This document shows positions 9,068-17,001 of a stretch of 46,527 nucleotides of DNA, piece by piece; the stretch's first letter is position 1; each line of letters opens with the position of its first letter. The notes under the pieces were generated by a model. It made no database searches. It saw nothing but the letters and a program-made list of their open reading frames with translations, and had not been told where the DNA came from. The translations under genes were made by a program, and so were the position numbers. This DNA is from Cryomorphaceae bacterium ASP10-05a. Its GTDB lineage: Bacteria; Bacteroidota; Bacteroidia; Flavobacteriales_D; Sanyastnellaceae. The stretch spans positions 4,789 through 51,315 of the forward strand of contig LAQC01000024.1 in the NCBI GenBank assembly GCA_000981645.1, written 5' to 3'.

Positions 9068-9690
9068 AGCTCCACGATGTTTTTGTACAAGCTTTTTAAT
9101 CGAGTGTCATGAGTCACTATCACTAAAGCCGCCCCTTCCTGAGCAGCTTGTTCCTCTAGCAGTGACACTACGTTTTCGGTATTCTTATCATCCAGCGCAC
9201 TGGTAGGCTCATCGGCAAATATGATTTTTGGCTGATGAACTAATGCTCTAGCTATAGAAACCCGCTGACGTTCTCCTATGCTAAGATTCTTAATTTTAGA
9301 ATTCAGCTTATGACTTATCTGCAGCCTTTCTAATAGCTCTGTAATGCGTTCATCATATCCTTTTTTTCCTCCTAGCCATAGCGGAACCCTAAGATTCTCC
9401 TTTACGGTAAGCGCACCTATAAAGTGGGCGGTTTGGAATACTAAGCCTATGTTTTTTCCTCTAAACTGGTCGAGTTCTCTGCTCTTAAGCGTTGAAATAT
9501 CTGTCCCATCCAACACCACGCTCCCTGCTTTTGGACGAAGTAACCCTGTAAGTAGGTGGAGATATGTGGTTTTTCCAGTTCCTGAACCTCCAAGTATTAA
9601 CTTCTTCTCTCCTGCCCCACAAGTGAAGTCTGGAAAAGCAAATGAGTTCTGGTCATCATAAGCAAATGATATGTTTTTGGCCTCTAGCAT
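9064..9690 (-). CDS. ABC transporter ATP-binding protein, LolD/MacB-like
   Basis: 208-residue nucleotide-binding subunit partnering the overlapping permease gene. Walker A GGSGTGKTT is at residues 34-42, Q-loop in VFQTAHF, signature LSIGERQRVSIARAL (Ile in place of the usual Gly of LSGGE), Walker B IIFADEPTSALD and switch His in VIVTHDTR. It is slightly short for the family (about 220-230), ending soon after the H-loop. It heads the minus-strand operon ATPase-permease-DUF3299. A possible -7-like TATCTTGC lies six bases before the ATG on the minus strand. Transported or remodelled substrate unknown. Confidence 0.92.
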   Translation of the reverse strand: MLEAKNISFAYDDQNSFAFPDFTCGAGEKKLILGGSGTGKTTYLHLLTGLLRPKAGSVVLDGTDISTLKSRELDQFRGKNIGLVFQTAHFIGALTVKENLRVPLWLGGKKGYDERITELLERLQISHKLNSKIKNLSIGERQRVSIARALVHQPKIIFADEPTSALDDKNTENVVSLLEEQAAQEGAALVIVTHDTRLKSLYKNIVEL

Positions 9691-9789
9691 TGCACCGCAA
9701 GATATAGTTAATGAATCAATGTGTCTATGGGAGATTGTATCTATTAACAGTTTAATTTTTCACAGCCATAGAAAACGCTAAGTCTGATA

Positions 9790-9857
9790 AATTCCACAGA
9801 AAAATGAGAACTATAAACACATAAGTTATGGTCTATAAACTTCTAATTTCTACCTTC
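9790..9857 (+). repeat. left copy of duplicated promoter segment
   Basis: Bases 9790-9839 match 11429-11478 at 49 of 50 positions (one C/T difference). The left copy then has seven extra bases (CTTCTAA, 9840-9846) and continues TTTCTACCTTC to 9857, matching 11479-11489. The match stops exactly where the next fragment (9858-9909) begins. Confidence 0.9.
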
Positions 9858-9909
9858 TTCATGCAGATTTTTCAAGTACGCCAGTCTATCATGTCGGTAT
9901 AATTGAACG
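9858..9909 (-). pseudogene. 52-nt fragment of proline dehydrogenase gene
   Basis: Matches 12409-12460, inside the proline dehydrogenase gene, at 49 of 52 positions and in the same orientation (coding sense minus). It is joined directly to the promoter-segment copy 9790-9857. In the intact locus the two pieces are separated by about 920 bases holding the small membrane protein gene and half of the dehydrogenase gene. It is therefore the remnant of a duplicated block that has lost its middle. Confidence 0.85.
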
Positions 9910-9910
9910 A

Positions 9911-9967
9911 AAAAATCCAGATCTAGACGAACCGTTATTTAACGCATGTCTCGACCTGGATTTCAGA
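9911..9967 (-). terminator. terminator of T9SS cargo gene
   Basis: Imperfect inverted repeat: the left arm begins AAATCCAGATCTAGACG and the right arm ends CTCGACCTGGATTT, with about 14 of 17 positions paired and a loop near 15 bases. On the minus strand it follows the stop at 9983 and ends in six T residues, as expected for an intrinsic terminator. Confidence 0.6.
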
Positions 9968-9982
9968 TTTTTTTACTGTTTC

Positions 9983-11374
9983 TTATTGCTTCACAAAACG
10001 CGATTGAGCAACCCCCGTTGACGTTTTCACTTTGACAATGTAAACCCCAGCTGGTAGGTTAGAAATATCTAAATCTCCTCCTGTTTGCTTTAGCATGATC
10101 GATCCATTCAATCCGAAAACGGCAACTTCTTTAATCTCCGAATTTATTGAAATTGATATAAAATCACTCGATGGATTTGGGAAAATAGCTGCCTCAGCCA
10201 TCTCCAAATCATTCAATCCAACAGTTGATTGGTAATAAAATTTAGTTACCACTGATGGAGGAGCGCCAATTCCAAAATTTTTGTAGACCGTTTTTGAGGC
10301 TCTGGCATTATCACTTAAATATTCGGCACTTTCTCCATTTGAAGAAATGAAATTCGAATAAAATGTTTGGGCTTTGGATCCTGAAAATATCAAAGGACTG
10401 TTTTCTTGAGTCGGCTCATTATTGGTAGCTATGACAGAAATTAAATCCTGATTATTATAAGAATATAATTCTTGGAAAACCAAATAATCTTCTGAGTCTC
10501 CATCATCTGAGTCTCCATCATGAACATCATAGGCTTCTAAAGAAGATACTTTGTTATTTTCACCATAAGCAAAGAAAATACGCGTCTCAGGAGTTGTATT
10601 TAACTCTCCCTCAATTTCTTCAAACAAGTCAATAGCAGTTGGTAGGCCATCCACATAACTATAGTTAAGAAAGATTGAGTAATCTTCAGACGGGTAGTCT
10701 ATTTGAATAGAAGAAATGTCAGCCCCTGAGTACAATATAAAACTCTCCTTTTCCAAAACATACATCATATCTTTATCCCCATTCCCATCAATATTATAAC
10801 TAAGCAAGCGCGTTAAATTATTTGACTCATCATAAAAAAGTGAATCGATAGTTTCATCAATTAAATCTCCATCAACAAGATAACTATATTTTTCAACTAT
10901 TTTATTGTTATTCACATCAAACTCAAGCGTTCTCTCGTAGCTGAATATAAACGAGAGTGACTCTTGGTCGAAATAGTACATTGTTTGGCTCGTTAAATTT
11001 CCAGCAGCATCATACGAGAATTCTTCTCGCCTTGAATCGGATTCAGAAACCGTTGCATTCTCTCCAACGATTGTATTGTTGTATGTTTCTTGTAAAGTTA
11101 ATGGTTGAGTCTCTCCTTGATAATTATTCTCCAAATCCCATTTGATTGCTGGTGGTACATAATAATATAAATAGCCGCCTGCTTCTTGATCAAAAAGAAA
11201 TTTTGGCTCATTCGAAAAAATGGCACCATCCAAAGAACTATATATATATTCAGTAGAATCAATTATAGAAAATTCTTCATCAAATATCTCCGTACTTTGT
11301 GTTGCAATTAACCTTTGTTGCGCACTCGCCCCAAAAGAGATGAACACCAATACTATTGTTAAAATTTTTATCAT
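9983..11374 (-). CDS. T9SS-secreted protein with C-terminal sorting domain
   Basis: 463-residue secreted protein. The signal peptide is MIKILTIVLVFISFGASAQQ. The C-terminus from about residue 390 (FPNPSSDFISISI, then LPAGVYIVKVKT, ending SRFVKQ) is a type A sorting domain (TIGR04183-like) that directs export through the type IX secretion system, whose translocon SprA is encoded at 32348. The middle is acidic, Tyr-rich and built of loosely repeated strands such as FSYDAAGNLTSQTMYYF, resembling YD/RHS-type beta repeats; no catalytic domain is recognised. The gene with its own terminator sits between the two copies of a duplicated segment (9790-9909 and 11429-11490), so it was probably brought in or displaced by that rearrangement. 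Confidence 0.85.
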   Translation of the reverse strand: MIKILTIVLVFISFGASAQQRLIATQSTEIFDEEFSIIDSTEYIYSSLDGAIFSNEPKFLFDQEAGGYLYYYVPPAIKWDLENNYQGETQPLTLQETYNNTIVGENATVSESDSRREEFSYDAAGNLTSQTMYYFDQESLSFIFSYERTLEFDVNNNKIVEKYSYLVDGDLIDETIDSLFYDESNNLTRLLSYNIDGNGDKDMMYVLEKESFILYSGADISSIQIDYPSEDYSIFLNYSYVDGLPTAIDLFEEIEGELNTTPETRIFFAYGENNKVSSLEAYDVHDGDSDDGDSEDYLVFQELYSYNNQDLISVIATNNEPTQENSPLIFSGSKAQTFYSNFISSNGESAEYLSDNARASKTVYKNFGIGAPPSVVTKFYYQSTVGLNDLEMAEAAIFPNPSSDFISISINSEIKEVAVFGLNGSIMLKQTGGDLDISNLPAGVYIVKVKTSTGVAQSRFVKQ

Positions 11375-11428
11375 GATTTGTTACTTTGCTAGGTGTTTGA
11401 CCTTCAGTTTACAAGAACAAATATGGTG

Positions 11429-11490
11429 AATTCCATAGAAAAATGAGAACTATAAACACATAAGTTATGGTCTATAAATTTCTACCTTCG
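11429..11490 (+). repeat. right (functional) copy of duplicated promoter segment
   Basis: Source copy of the segment at 9790-9857. Here it runs unbroken into the promoter box and start codon of the 11495 gene, so this copy is taken as the original. Confidence 0.9.
11483..11490 (+). promoter_or_regulatory. -7 box TACCTTCG, four bases before the ATG
   Basis: TACCTTCG is the TAnnTTCG variant of the Bacteroidota -7 box. Only CGGT separates it from the ATG at 11495, which predicts a leaderless transcript or a start at the second ATG (11507). Confidence 0.55.
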
Positions 11491-11494
11491 CGGT

Positions 11495-11920
11495 ATGAGT
11501 AGCACTATGAATTTTACCCAACGATTAATCAGATATCTCCTAGGAATGGGAATAGGATTGGCATTGGTGTTTATGATGTTTGGACCTAGAGGTTGTGGAA
11601 AATGGCTTCCTGGAAATCAAGTGAAAAAATGGATTAGAGAAAACAGTGCCAATATAGAAGTAGCTCCTATGACTTCCTGTCAAATGAAATGTCAAGGTCT
11701 AGAGTTAGACGACATTTTATACTGCATTTCTGATGAAGGAGATAGTGATATTCTCTTCGAGGAAAGTCAAACAAAAGGCTACCCTAAAACCTATATTATT
11801 CAATCGAGCAGAGGTGACTCTATAGATTACAAGTTCGGGTTTATTCTAAAAAAAGATTCTAGTAGTGTAGTTTCTATGGCTCAGAGATTGGATAAAACGT
11901 TTGAGTGTGATTGTAAGTAG
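11495..11920 (+). CDS. small membrane-anchored protein, DUF4258-like
   Basis: 141-residue protein with one N-terminal membrane helix (about residues 12-30, RYLLGMGIGLALVFMMFG) and a soluble, Cys-containing remainder (Cys in RGCGKW, SCQMKCQG, YCIS and the C-terminal ECDCK). It resembles small Bacteroidota proteins often annotated DUF4258; that is a recollection, not a firm match. The stop is two bases from the stop of the convergent proline dehydrogenase gene. Two in-frame ATGs (11495, 11507) are possible starts. Its promoter is the segment duplicated at 9790. Function unknown. Confidence 0.75.
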   Translation: MSSTMNFTQRLIRYLLGMGIGLALVFMMFGPRGCGKWLPGNQVKKWIRENSANIEVAPMTSCQMKCQGLELDDILYCISDEGDSDILFEESQTKGYPKTYIIQSSRGDSIDYKFGFILKKDSSSVVSMAQRLDKTFECDCK

Positions 11921-11922
11921 GT

Positions 11923-13086
11923 TTAAGCCTTTCTCCTCCTCTCCATCTCAGACTTAATCAACCCCAGCTCTCTTCCCATCTGACCATCCATGGATGTGTT
12001 TTCGTCTGCTCGCCTAATTAAATAGGGCAGCACTTCTTTCACAGGGCCGTAGGGCACGTATTTGGCCACTCTGTATCCTTGATTAGAAAGATTAAAACTG
12101 ATGTGGTCACTCATACCGTATAACTGAGCAAAATATGCGTGCGGATGTTGTGGGTCTATATTGTTTCTCTCCAGCAATTCTGAAAGATATGTGGAACTTT
12201 TCTCGTTATGCGTTCCAGCGCAGAATGCTATTTTTTCTATGTGCTCCACACAGTATTCTAAAGCTAAATTGAAATCTTTATCTGTAGCGGGCTTGTTTGG
12301 CTGGATAGGAGAAGCATATCCTTTTTCTTCGGCTCTCTTTCTCTCTTTCTCCATGTAAGCTCCTCGTACCAATTTCACTGCACATAAGAAATTCTCACTC
12401 TTGGATTTTTCATGCAGATTTTTCAAGTAAGCCAGTCTATCATGTCTGTATAACTGAACGGTATTGTAAACCACAGCTTTATCCTGATTATAGGTAGCCA
12501 TCATCTCCTCTGCTAATCTGTCTATAGTCTCCTGAATCCAACTCTCCTCTGCATCTATGAATACTGGAGTTCCTGTTTCATAAGCCAATGAACAGATTTC
12601 ATCTACTCTGTTTTTAATCTTCTTGAATTCTACTAAATCAGCCTCTTGAGTTTGGGATAAATCATTTACCGCTTCCAACACCGAAAACTGCCCTATCCCA
12701 GTTACCTTAAATACACAGAAAGGGATGTGCTTATTGTCTGCTGCTGCTTGAACCGTTCTTTTGATTTCAGCCATAGTAGCATCAAAATCATCTTCGGAGG
12801 TTTTCCCTTCTACCGAATAATCTAAAATAGTTCCAATGCCATACTCGTCTAAGACTTTCGTAGTAGAGGCACATTCTGCTATCGTTTCTCCGCCACAAAA
12901 CTGCTCAAAAATAGTGGGTTTTATAATCCAATTCATTGGTAACCTTAGCTTAATGGCTAAGTTGGTCATCACCTTCCCAAACTTGGTGAACGAAGAGTTG
13001 CCTACCATTTTAAAAAGCCAATAAGCCTTTTTCAATTGGCCGTTTGACTTACTTCTAAACGCTATTTCAGTATCTGTAAATTTCAT
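11923..13086 (-). CDS. proline dehydrogenase
   Basis: 387-residue FAD enzyme oxidising L-proline to pyrroline-5-carboxylate, the first step of proline use as carbon and nitrogen source. It is the stand-alone PRODH type rather than the fused PutA. Diagnostic blocks: FCVFKVTG, VFIDAEESWIQ, NTVQLYRHDRLAYLKN, VKLVRGAYMEKERKRAEE, FCAGTHNEKS and the C-terminal YVPYGPVKEVLPYLIRRADENTS, which carries the Arg-Arg-x3-Glu substrate and flavin contacts. The start is ATG at 13086, 11 bases after a -7 box. A 52-base piece (12409-12460) is copied at 9858-9909. The P5C dehydrogenase gene is not in the window. Confidence 0.95.
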   Translation of the reverse strand: MKFTDTEIAFRSKSNGQLKKAYWLFKMVGNSSFTKFGKVMTNLAIKLRLPMNWIIKPTIFEQFCGGETIAECASTTKVLDEYGIGTILDYSVEGKTSEDDFDATMAEIKRTVQAAADNKHIPFCVFKVTGIGQFSVLEAVNDLSQTQEADLVEFKKIKNRVDEICSLAYETGTPVFIDAEESWIQETIDRLAEEMMATYNQDKAVVYNTVQLYRHDRLAYLKNLHEKSKSENFLCAVKLVRGAYMEKERKRAEEKGYASPIQPNKPATDKDFNLALEYCVEHIEKIAFCAGTHNEKSSTYLSELLERNNIDPQHPHAYFAQLYGMSDHISFNLSNQGYRVAKYVPYGPVKEVLPYLIRRADENTSMDGQMGRELGLIKSEMERRRKA

Positions 13087-13097
13087 TTTCGTTCAGG

Positions 13098-13105
13098 CAA
13101 AAATA
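13098..13105 (-). promoter_or_regulatory. proline dehydrogenase promoter, -7 box TATTTTTG
   Basis: On the minus strand TATTTTTG fits TAnnTTTG, with 11 bases between it and the ATG at 13086; the leader would be only a few bases. Confidence 0.55.
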
Positions 13106-13186
13106 GCCTTTTCTAGTTCTGCCAGAAAGTTTCGAATCATCACAAAGTGATGAAGAAAATCCAAACTTAAAACACATTTAGATTTG

Positions 13187-13194
13187 TACCTTCG
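13187..13194 (+). promoter_or_regulatory. dipeptidase promoter, -7 box TACCTTCG
   Basis: TACCTTCG, the same variant as at 11483, ends 21 bases before the ATG at 13216. No clear -33 element. Confidence 0.5.
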
Positions 13195-13215
13195 CATTCT
13201 CAAAACACGCCAATC

Positions 13216-14598
13216 ATGATTAACGATTACATAGAAAAGAATAAGGATAAATTTTTAGAGGAGCTTTTAGATTTACTAAGAATACCATCAGTAAGTGCAG
13301 ACCCAGCTTACGCTAAAGATGTAGTGAAAACGGCAGACTTCGTGGCTGCCAGCTTAACCAAAGCTGGTGCAGATAAAGTACAATTGTGCCAGACTGCTGG
13401 ATATCCTATCGTTTACGGTGAAAAGTTAATCGACCCGAGCCTGCCTACTGTGCTTGTTTATGGTCATTATGATGTACAACCTGCAGACCCCGTTGAATTA
13501 TGGGATTCTCCGCCTTACGAACCAGTAATTAAGAAGACTGATATTCATCCTGAAGGAGCCATTTTTGCTAGAGGCGCATGTGATGACAAAGGTCAGATGT
13601 ACATGCACGTAAAGGCTTTCGAGACGATGATGGAGACTAATTCATTGCCCTGTAATGTGAAGTTCATGATAGAAGGTGAAGAAGAAGTAGGTTCTGAAAA
13701 TTTAGGGATTTTCGTAGCCGCCAATCATGAAAAATTAGCCTGTGACGTTATTTTAATTTCAGACACGGGTGTGATAGCTAATGATATTCCATCTATCTGC
13801 ACAGGACTGAGAGGTCTTTCTTATGTGGAGGTAGAAGTTACTGGACCTAATAGAGATTTACATTCTGGTTTATATGGAGGCGCGGTTCCTAACCCTATAA
13901 ATGTGCTATGTGAAATGATAGCCACACTAAAAAATCAAGACAAGCATATTACTATTCCAGGTTTTTATGATGACGTAAGAGTTTTAGGTCAAGAAGAAAG
14001 AGACGAAATGGCTAAAGCACCATTTAACTTAAGTGAGTACAAAAAATCTATTGGCCTTAAGGATGTAGAAGGTGAAGCTGGATTTACTACTAATGAGAGG
14101 AACTCTGTACGCCCTACCCTGGATGTAAACGGAATTTGGGGAGGTTACATCGGAGAAGGAGCTAAAACAGTAATCGCTTCTAAGGCGTATGCTAAAATCA
14201 GTATGAGACTGGTTCCTAACCAAAGTTCTGAGAAAATTACTGAGATGTTCCAGAAGCATTTCGAATCTATTGCACCGCCAAGTGTTAGTGTGAAGGTGAC
14301 ACCGCATCATGGTGGAGAAGCTGCAGTTACGCCTACAGATACTCCAGAATATAGAGCGGCTAGTATGGCCATGGAAACTACGTATGGCAAAAAGCCTATA
14401 CCTCAGCCTAGCGGAGGAAGTATCCCTATCGTAGCGCTGTTTGAGAAAGAACTAAATGTGAAAACGGTATTAATGGGATTCGGGCTGGATTCAGATGCTA
14501 TCCACTCGCCTAATGAACACTACGGTCTGTTTAATTATTTTCAAGGAATAAAAACCATCCCTCTTTATTTCCAGAATTATGCTGAACTAAAAAAGTAA
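13216..14598 (+). CDS. M20 family metallo-dipeptidase
   Basis: 460-residue zinc peptidase of the M20 (carnosinase/CNDP-like) family, hydrolysing dipeptides in the cytoplasm; no signal peptide. Metal and catalytic residues visible: His84 in VYGHYDVQP, bridging Asp123 in GACDDKGQ, and general base Glu with metal ligand Glu in GEEEVGSEN (155-156). The dimerisation (lid) domain follows at about 200-360, with DLHSGLYGGAVPNP. The C-terminal His ligand is in DAIHSPNEHYG. The length suits the dipeptidase subgroup rather than ArgE or DapE. It is followed after 31 bases by the LEA14-like lipoprotein gene on the same strand, probably co-transcribed. Confidence 0.94.
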   Translation: MINDYIEKNKDKFLEELLDLLRIPSVSADPAYAKDVVKTADFVAASLTKAGADKVQLCQTAGYPIVYGEKLIDPSLPTVLVYGHYDVQPADPVELWDSPPYEPVIKKTDIHPEGAIFARGACDDKGQMYMHVKAFETMMETNSLPCNVKFMIEGEEEVGSENLGIFVAANHEKLACDVILISDTGVIANDIPSICTGLRGLSYVEVEVTGPNRDLHSGLYGGAVPNPINVLCEMIATLKNQDKHITIPGFYDDVRVLGQEERDEMAKAPFNLSEYKKSIGLKDVEGEAGFTTNERNSVRPTLDVNGIWGGYIGEGAKTVIASKAYAKISMRLVPNQSSEKITEMFQKHFESIAPPSVSVKVTPHHGGEAAVTPTDTPEYRAASMAMETTYGKKPIPQPSGGSIPIVALFEKELNVKTVLMGFGLDSDAIHSPNEHYGLFNYFQGIKTIPLYFQNYAELKK

Positions 14599-14629
14599 GA
14601 ACTGGTACAGTTTCTGTGTAGCAATAGAT

Positions 14630-15082
14630 ATGAGAATCATCCTTTTTATAGCATTTATAGCTCTTTCGTTTTCTTCATGTAATGTCTATAAAGACATCGA
14701 AACTCAGGGGGTGAGCGACATAAGAATAACGAAAATGTCTGACAAAGGCATAGAAGCTGAAGTAGACATTAAGGTTTTAAACCCGAATAACTTCAAAGTT
14801 TCTATAGTAGCTGTAGATGCGGATATATATGTAAATAATAAGGATGTAGGTGATGCTAGACTGAGAAAAAAAGTCATTCTAGGAAAGAAGTCGAACGATA
14901 TTCACACGATTAAAATAGAAGGAGATTACACCGATATGAAAGGTGGTCTTCTTCAAACTTTAATCGGAGGATTATTCTCTCAGTCTATGAATATAAAAGT
15001 AGAGGGCACCATGAAAGGGAAAGCACTCCTTACAGGGAAAAGCTTTTACTTTCAGGTTGACCAAGATGTGAAAATGAATTAA
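14630..15082 (+). CDS. LEA14-like (LEA type 2) lipoprotein
   Basis: 150-residue lipoprotein: signal peptide with lipobox FSSC, lipidated Cys17. The mature part is a single LEA14/WHy beta-sandwich domain with the characteristic DIKVLNPNNFKVSIVAVDADIYVNNKDVG stretch split by turns and a second strand set near KVEGTMKGKALLTG. These domains are linked to stress or desiccation protection in plants; in Bacteroidota they are common envelope lipoproteins of unproven role. It lies directly after the dipeptidase gene and converges on msrA (4 bases between stops). Confidence 0.85.
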   Translation: MRIILFIAFIALSFSSCNVYKDIETQGVSDIRITKMSDKGIEAEVDIKVLNPNNFKVSIVAVDADIYVNNKDVGDARLRKKVILGKKSNDIHTIKIEGDYTDMKGGLLQTLIGGLFSQSMNIKVEGTMKGKALLTGKSFYFQVDQDVKMN

Positions 15083-15086
15083 AAAG

Positions 15087-15722
15087 CTACTTTAGAAGCT
15101 CCGGAAACTTCGTCTTAAATGCGTTTAATCTAGGAATAGAGACCGCTCTTATATATGGATGATTCGGGTGTAGCGCTTCATAATCTTGGTGATAGTCTTC
15201 TCCCATCCAGAATTTTTCAAAAGGTTCGATTTGTGAAGCTACCTTGTATCCTTCTTTAATCAAATCCATGGCCTTCTTACTTAATATAGATTTCTCTGCC
15301 ATATTCTGGTAAAAGGCTATACTTCTATATTGACTTCCTATGTCATTTCCTTGGCCATTAACTTGCTCTATGTTTTGACTCCCGAAATAAACATCTACCA
15401 ACGTCTCGAAACTCACTACTTCTGGGTCATAAATAACCTCTACAGCTTCTGCATGGCCAGTTGAGCCCGTATTCGACCCTTCGTAAGTTGGATTTTCTGT
15501 GTGCCCCCCTGAATAGCCATTATAAACCTCTTCTACCCCATTCACACTTTCGAAAATAGCCTCTACACACCAGAAACATCCGCTGGCAAAATAAGCTTTG
15601 GCCTTTCCTTGTAGGTTTAGTTCCTGCTTACTACCAGACTCAGGCAATGATTTGGCGGGAGTATCTGAAGATTGGCATGCTGCCAACGAGAAAGCGAACA
15701 AAATGGATAATAGGTATTTCAT
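15087..15722 (-). CDS. msrA: peptide-methionine (S)-S-oxide reductase MsrA, lipoprotein form
   Basis: 211-residue enzyme reducing methionine-S-sulfoxide in proteins. The catalytic motif GCFWCVEAIFE has the nucleophile Cys49; family blocks EEVYNGYSGG, THAEAVEV-like GHAEAVEVIYDP and FWMGEDYHQDYEALHP are present. The N-terminus MKYLLSILFAFSLAAC is a lipoprotein signal with lipidated Cys16, so the enzyme should sit in the periplasm or on the outer membrane and repair oxidised envelope proteins, unlike the usual cytoplasmic MsrA. No MsrB domain is fused. A Cys near the C-terminus is absent, so the resolving Cys is probably Cys52. Confidence 0.95.
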   Translation of the reverse strand: MKYLLSILFAFSLAACQSSDTPAKSLPESGSKQELNLQGKAKAYFASGCFWCVEAIFESVNGVEEVYNGYSGGHTENPTYEGSNTGSTGHAEAVEVIYDPEVVSFETLVDVYFGSQNIEQVNGQGNDIGSQYRSIAFYQNMAEKSILSKKAMDLIKEGYKVASQIEPFEKFWMGEDYHQDYEALHPNHPYIRAVSIPRLNAFKTKFPELLK

Positions 15723-15827
15723 AGAAATTAATTTGTGGGGAAATAACGGGTTTATATCTCTTAAATTCTCACGTAAACATGGCTATGACTCTATCGTTAA
15801 GAATCACATCATTAATGTGTGTGTGTT

Positions 15828-16244
15828 TTAAATTTTTCTCTTTAAAGGAGGAGCTAACTTCCATCCTATCCAAGCCATAGGTATATAAGCTAAAGTAATA
15901 TCAATAATAGAAAAGGACAATGGACTGAAATTCAGCCAAGCATTTACCGCTATTCCTGCTAACAGAAAAAGCACTCCTACTGTCATGGATAAAAACAACT
16001 GTTTAGAAACAGCAATCTTAGCGGCTAAGAATGCTGCTACCAATGTTCCTAAACCATGCGCTAGAAATATACTTATGAAATGTGGTAATTCTAATAAATG
16101 TGTATTACCAACTAATCCCCATGCAAGAACCTCCTCAGGAAGAGGGAATAAGGAAGGATAGAATGAAATAATACCTCCATTCACAAAACATCCGATAAAA
16201 AATCCAGCTATAACTGCTAATGCATTTCGTAAAATAGAATTCAT
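15828..16244 (-). CDS. small four-helix membrane protein, unknown
   Basis: 138-residue inner-membrane protein with four predicted helices: about 7-29, 52-78, 84-106 and 113-130. A short periplasmic stretch follows helix 1 (YPSLFPLPEEV). No family or catalytic motif is recognised. It lies between msrA and the FKBP gene on the same strand; a terminator after the FKBP gene (16303-16333) separates it from that gene, so it needs its own promoter, which I could not see. Confidence 0.7.
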   Translation of the reverse strand: MNSILRNALAVIAGFFIGCFVNGGIISFYPSLFPLPEEVLAWGLVGNTHLLELPHFISIFLAHGLGTLVAAFLAAKIAVSKQLFLSMTVGVLFLLAGIAVNAWLNFSPLSFSIIDITLAYIPMAWIGWKLAPPLKRKI

Positions 16245-16302
16245 AACAAGTGCGGTTTATGAACATTAAATTAACGAATTATCAGGCAAATGCCAGAAAA
16301 CG

Positions 16303-16333
16303 AAAAAAGCCTGAGCAAATGCTCAGGCTTTCT
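16303..16333 (-). terminator. terminator after FKBP gene
   Basis: GCCTGAGC (16309-16316), AAAT loop, GCTCAGGC (16321-16328): a perfect 8-bp stem. On the minus strand it is followed by TTTTTTCG. It lies about 60 bases after the FKBP stop. Confidence 0.85.
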
Positions 16334-16389
16334 ATTTATTTTTTTGAGCTAAACATCCAAGAATAGACGTCTTACCCTTTTAAGTCTAA

Positions 16390-16986
16390 TTAGTTAATTC
16401 CGATTAACTCTACCTCGAAAATTAACGCAGTGTGTGGCGCTATTTGTGGGCCAGCACCCCTATCACCATAAGCTAAATCTGAAGGAACGAATAACTTCCA
16501 TTTAGAACCTACAGGCATTAACTGAAGAGCCTCTACCCAACCTGGAATAACTCCGTTTACTGGGAATGTAGCTGGTTCACCTCTTTCTACAGAGCTATCA
16601 AACACTTGACCTGAAATTAACGTCCCATGGTAATGTGTAGTTACACTATCAGCAGCTTTAGGCAACTCTCCTGCCCCTTCCTTCATTACTTCATACTGAA
16701 GTCCTGACTCAGTTACAGTCACACCATCTTTCTTAGCGTTTTCAGCCAAGAACTGCTGTCCTTCAGCTCCAGCTTTTTCAGCCTGTTCTGCTTGTTTTTT
16801 TCCAAAAAAGTCTTGAAGAAACTCATCCATATCTTGCTGACTCATTTTTAAATCTCCTATAATTACTTGATCATTTAGAGCTTCCATAAAAATCTCTAAA
16901 TCCAAATCTGTAATTCCCTGAGCTTTTAGACTAGCACCTACATTGGCTCCAAGACTGTAGCTTAATTTTTCTAATTCATTTTTCAT
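16390..16986 (-). CDS. FKBP-type peptidyl-prolyl isomerase (FklB-like)
   Basis: 198-residue prolyl cis-trans isomerase. The N-terminal part (1-90) is the helical dimerisation domain of the FkpA/FklB/Mip group (LSYSLGANVGASLKAQG, then QDMDEFLQDFFGKKQAEQAEKAG). The C-terminal FKBP domain (about 100-198) has TVTESGLQYEV, VTTHYHGTLISGQVFDSS, GVIPGWVEALQLMPVGSKWKLFVPSDLAYG and ALIFEVELI. No signal peptide, so it should be cytoplasmic, like FklB rather than FkpA. Its -7 box lies seven bases before the ATG, and a clear terminator follows. Confidence 0.94.
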   Translation of the reverse strand: MKNELEKLSYSLGANVGASLKAQGITDLDLEIFMEALNDQVIIGDLKMSQQDMDEFLQDFFGKKQAEQAEKAGAEGQQFLAENAKKDGVTVTESGLQYEVMKEGAGELPKAADSVTTHYHGTLISGQVFDSSVERGEPATFPVNGVIPGWVEALQLMPVGSKWKLFVPSDLAYGDRGAGPQIAPHTALIFEVELIGIN

Positions 16987-16993
16987 ATGGGCG

Positions 16994-17001
16994 CAAAAGT
17001 A
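16994..17001 (-). promoter_or_regulatory. FKBP gene promoter, -7 box TACTTTTG
   Basis: On the minus strand TACTTTTG fits TAnnTTTG; CGCCCAT separates it from the ATG at 16986, so the mRNA would have almost no leader. Confidence 0.55.
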
